This document shows positions 7,472 through 8,160 of a DNA stretch of 8,160 nt, piece by piece. Under the pieces are notes generated by a model, which was not told the DNA's origin, made no database searches, and saw only the letters and a program-made list of their open reading frames with translations. The first letter of the stretch is position 1, and every line of letters begins with the position of its first letter. The DNA comes from Acidimicrobiia bacterium (GTDB taxonomy: Bacteria > Actinomycetota > Acidimicrobiia > IMCC26256): positions 1-8,160 of the forward strand of contig JALRDW010000007.1 in NCBI GenBank assembly GCA_023262065.1, written 5' to 3'. The position numbers and the translations under genes were made by a program.

Positions 7472-8029
7472 TCAGGCGCGGGTGAGGTACTCGCCGGATC
7501 GGGTGTCGACCTTGATGGTCTCCCCCACCTCGACGAAGAGCGGCACCTGCACGACGAGACCGGTCTCGAGCGTGGCCGGCTTGCGCGCACCCGACACCCG
7601 GTCGCCCTGCACCCCCGGTTCGGTCTCGGTGATCGTGAGCTCCACCGCGGCGGGCAGGTCCACGCCGAGGATCTCGTCGTTGTAGGTCGGCAGCACCGCG
7701 GAGTCGCCCTCCTTGAGGTACTTCACCGCGTCGCCGAGCGCGCTCGGACTCACGTGCACCTGGTCGTACGACGAGGTGTCCATGAAGACGTAGTCCGCAC
7801 CCTCGCGGTACAGGTACTGCATCTCCCGCTTGTCGACATTAGCCGTCTCGACCTTCACGCCGGCATTGAAGGTCTTATCGACGACCTTGCCGGTCATAAC
7901 GTTTTTTAACTTGGAACGTACGAATGCGGCACCCTTGCCAGGTTTTACGTGCTGAAACTCGACTACAGCCCAAAGCTGCCCTTCAATATTCAGAACCATG
8001 CCGTTTTTAAGATCGTTTGATGTAGCCAT
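7472..8029 (-). CDS. efp: Translation elongation factor P, with a compositional break inside the gene
   Basis: EF-P binds between the P and E sites and relieves ribosome stalling at polyproline. The frame encodes 185 residues, the standard length, in three beta-barrel domains. The KOW-like domain I spans about 1-65, with the tip loop [10 protein letters not shown] carrying Lys32. OB domain II includes [12 protein letters not shown]. The C-terminal OB domain ends [12 protein letters not shown]. No epmA/epmB-type modification gene is visible, and actinobacterial EF-P commonly works with unmodified lysine. The ATG at 8029 has only a weak GGTGA upstream. Codon use is split: 24 of codons 1-44 end in A or T, against 4 of codons 45-68 and about 6 of the remaining 117. 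The protein reads as a normal actinobacterial EF-P throughout, so the break is at the DNA level and in frame. Confidence 0.96.
   Translation of the reverse strand: MATSNDLKNGMVLNIEGQLWAVVEFQHVKPGKGAAFVRSKLKNVMTGKVVDKTFNAGVKVETANVDKREMQYLYREGADYVFMDTSSYDQVHVSPSALGDAVKYLKEGDSAVLPTYNDEILGVDLPAAVELTITETEPGVQGDRVSGARKPATLETGLVVQVPLFVEVGETIKVDTRSGEYLTRA
7837..7897. other. Compositional junction inside efp
   Basis: Left of this interval the sequence is about 62-70% GC in counted lines, with G or C at nearly every third codon position. Right of it, 7861-8160 counts to about 46% GC with many A/T-ending codons. The last A/T-ending cluster (GCT AAT) is near 7838 and the dense A/T-ending run starts at 7898. 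The switch therefore falls between codons 45 and 64 of efp. Confidence 0.85.
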
Positions 8030-8075
8030 GACGAAAAATCACCGTTTCGATTGAGAAAAATAAACTTCGCTAATT
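8030..8075. other. AT-rich spacer between aroQ and efp
   Basis: These 46 bases are AT-rich, with homopolymer runs on the minus strand such as TTTATTTTTCTC. I see no convincing terminator hairpin and no paired -35/-10 set. The short length suggests that efp is transcribed together with aroQ. Confidence 0.5.
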
Positions 8076-8160
8076 CTAGCGGTCGGCTAGTTGTGCCAAC
8101 GCGAGCAGGTATGAATCTTCACCAAATCCTGCAATTACGCCAGTGGCGACTGCTGAAATC
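8076..8160 (-). CDS. aroQ: 3-dehydroquinate dehydratase type II, C-terminal fragment
   Basis: Only the last 27 codons are in the window. They read ISAVATGVIAGFGEDSYLLA and then LAQLADR before a TAG stop at 8078-8076. This matches the C-terminal end of type II dehydroquinases, where an I-S-x-V-A-x-G-x-I-x-G-x-G pattern is followed by a helix with Y-x-L-A-L. The enzyme converts 3-dehydroquinate to 3-dehydroshikimate in the shikimate pathway. Its position upstream of efp agrees with the aro-efp-nusB order seen in actinobacteria. The fragment belongs to the lower-GC part of the window. The identification rests on a short tail, so it is good but not certain. Confidence 0.75.
   Translation of the reverse strand, partial: ISAVATGVIAGFGEDSYLLALAQLADR

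Noticed and set aside
7465..7590. Upstream extension of nusB to 7590
   Set aside because: The added 42 residues are an Arg/Ser-rich out-of-frame reading of efp; NusB similarity begins at the GTG at 7464.
8030..8075. Promoter or terminator in the AT-rich aroQ-efp spacer
   Set aside because: AT-richness alone matches the local composition. I found no stem followed by a T-run and no spaced -35/-10 pair.
1..8160. Mobile element, CRISPR array or defence genes explaining the composition break
   Set aside because: No transposase, integrase, terminal repeats or spaced direct repeats were seen, and the break lies inside an intact housekeeping gene.

Overview
The window carries one block of genes, all read on the minus strand. 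From right to left they are: the 3' end of aroQ, then efp, nusB, clpS, a DUF2017 gene, pyrR, pyrB, pyrC, carA and carB. carB runs off the left edge. Base composition is about 70% GC over most of the window. Third codon positions are nearly all G or C, GTG and TTG starts are used, and a clpS-DUF2017 pair is present. This points to a high-GC actinobacterium, and an Acidimicrobiia-like lineage is my best guess. No rRNA, tRNA, CRISPR array or insertion sequence was found.

Positions 1-5481 (carB, carA, pyrC, pyrB) plus pyrR (to 6152) form a tightly packed operon for the first steps of de novo pyrimidine synthesis. CarA and CarB make carbamoyl phosphate, PyrB joins it to aspartate, PyrC closes the ring to dihydroorotate, and PyrR is the uridine-nucleotide-sensing RNA-binding regulator. 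Each gene overlaps the next by 1 to 8 bases, so translational coupling is likely. The dihydroorotate dehydrogenase and OMP decarboxylase genes are not in the window.

Positions 6153-6260 are the only real non-coding gap in the high-GC part. It holds a GC-rich hairpin, a -10-like TATCCT, and a leader stem-loop with a CUGUGA hexaloop that fits the PyrR binding-loop consensus. A second strong hairpin lies at 6071-6111, inside the 5' part of the pyrR reading frame. It makes both the pyrR start and the mechanism of control (translational repression or attenuation) open questions.

Positions 6261-8029 hold the DUF2017 gene, clpS (N-degron adaptor of the Clp protease), nusB (antitermination and rRNA transcription) and efp (translation of polyproline stretches).

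The right-hand end differs in kind. Inside efp, between about 7837 and 7897, composition and codon use switch abruptly from the high-GC style to a roughly 46% GC style. That style continues through the 5' third of efp, the AT-rich spacer and the aroQ tail. The encoded protein stays intact. This is either a recombination junction or an assembly chimera between two actinobacteria that share the aroQ-efp arrangement, and it is the most notable anomaly here. I see no sign of a wholly new system. The PyrR leader and the efp junction are the parts worth a second look.
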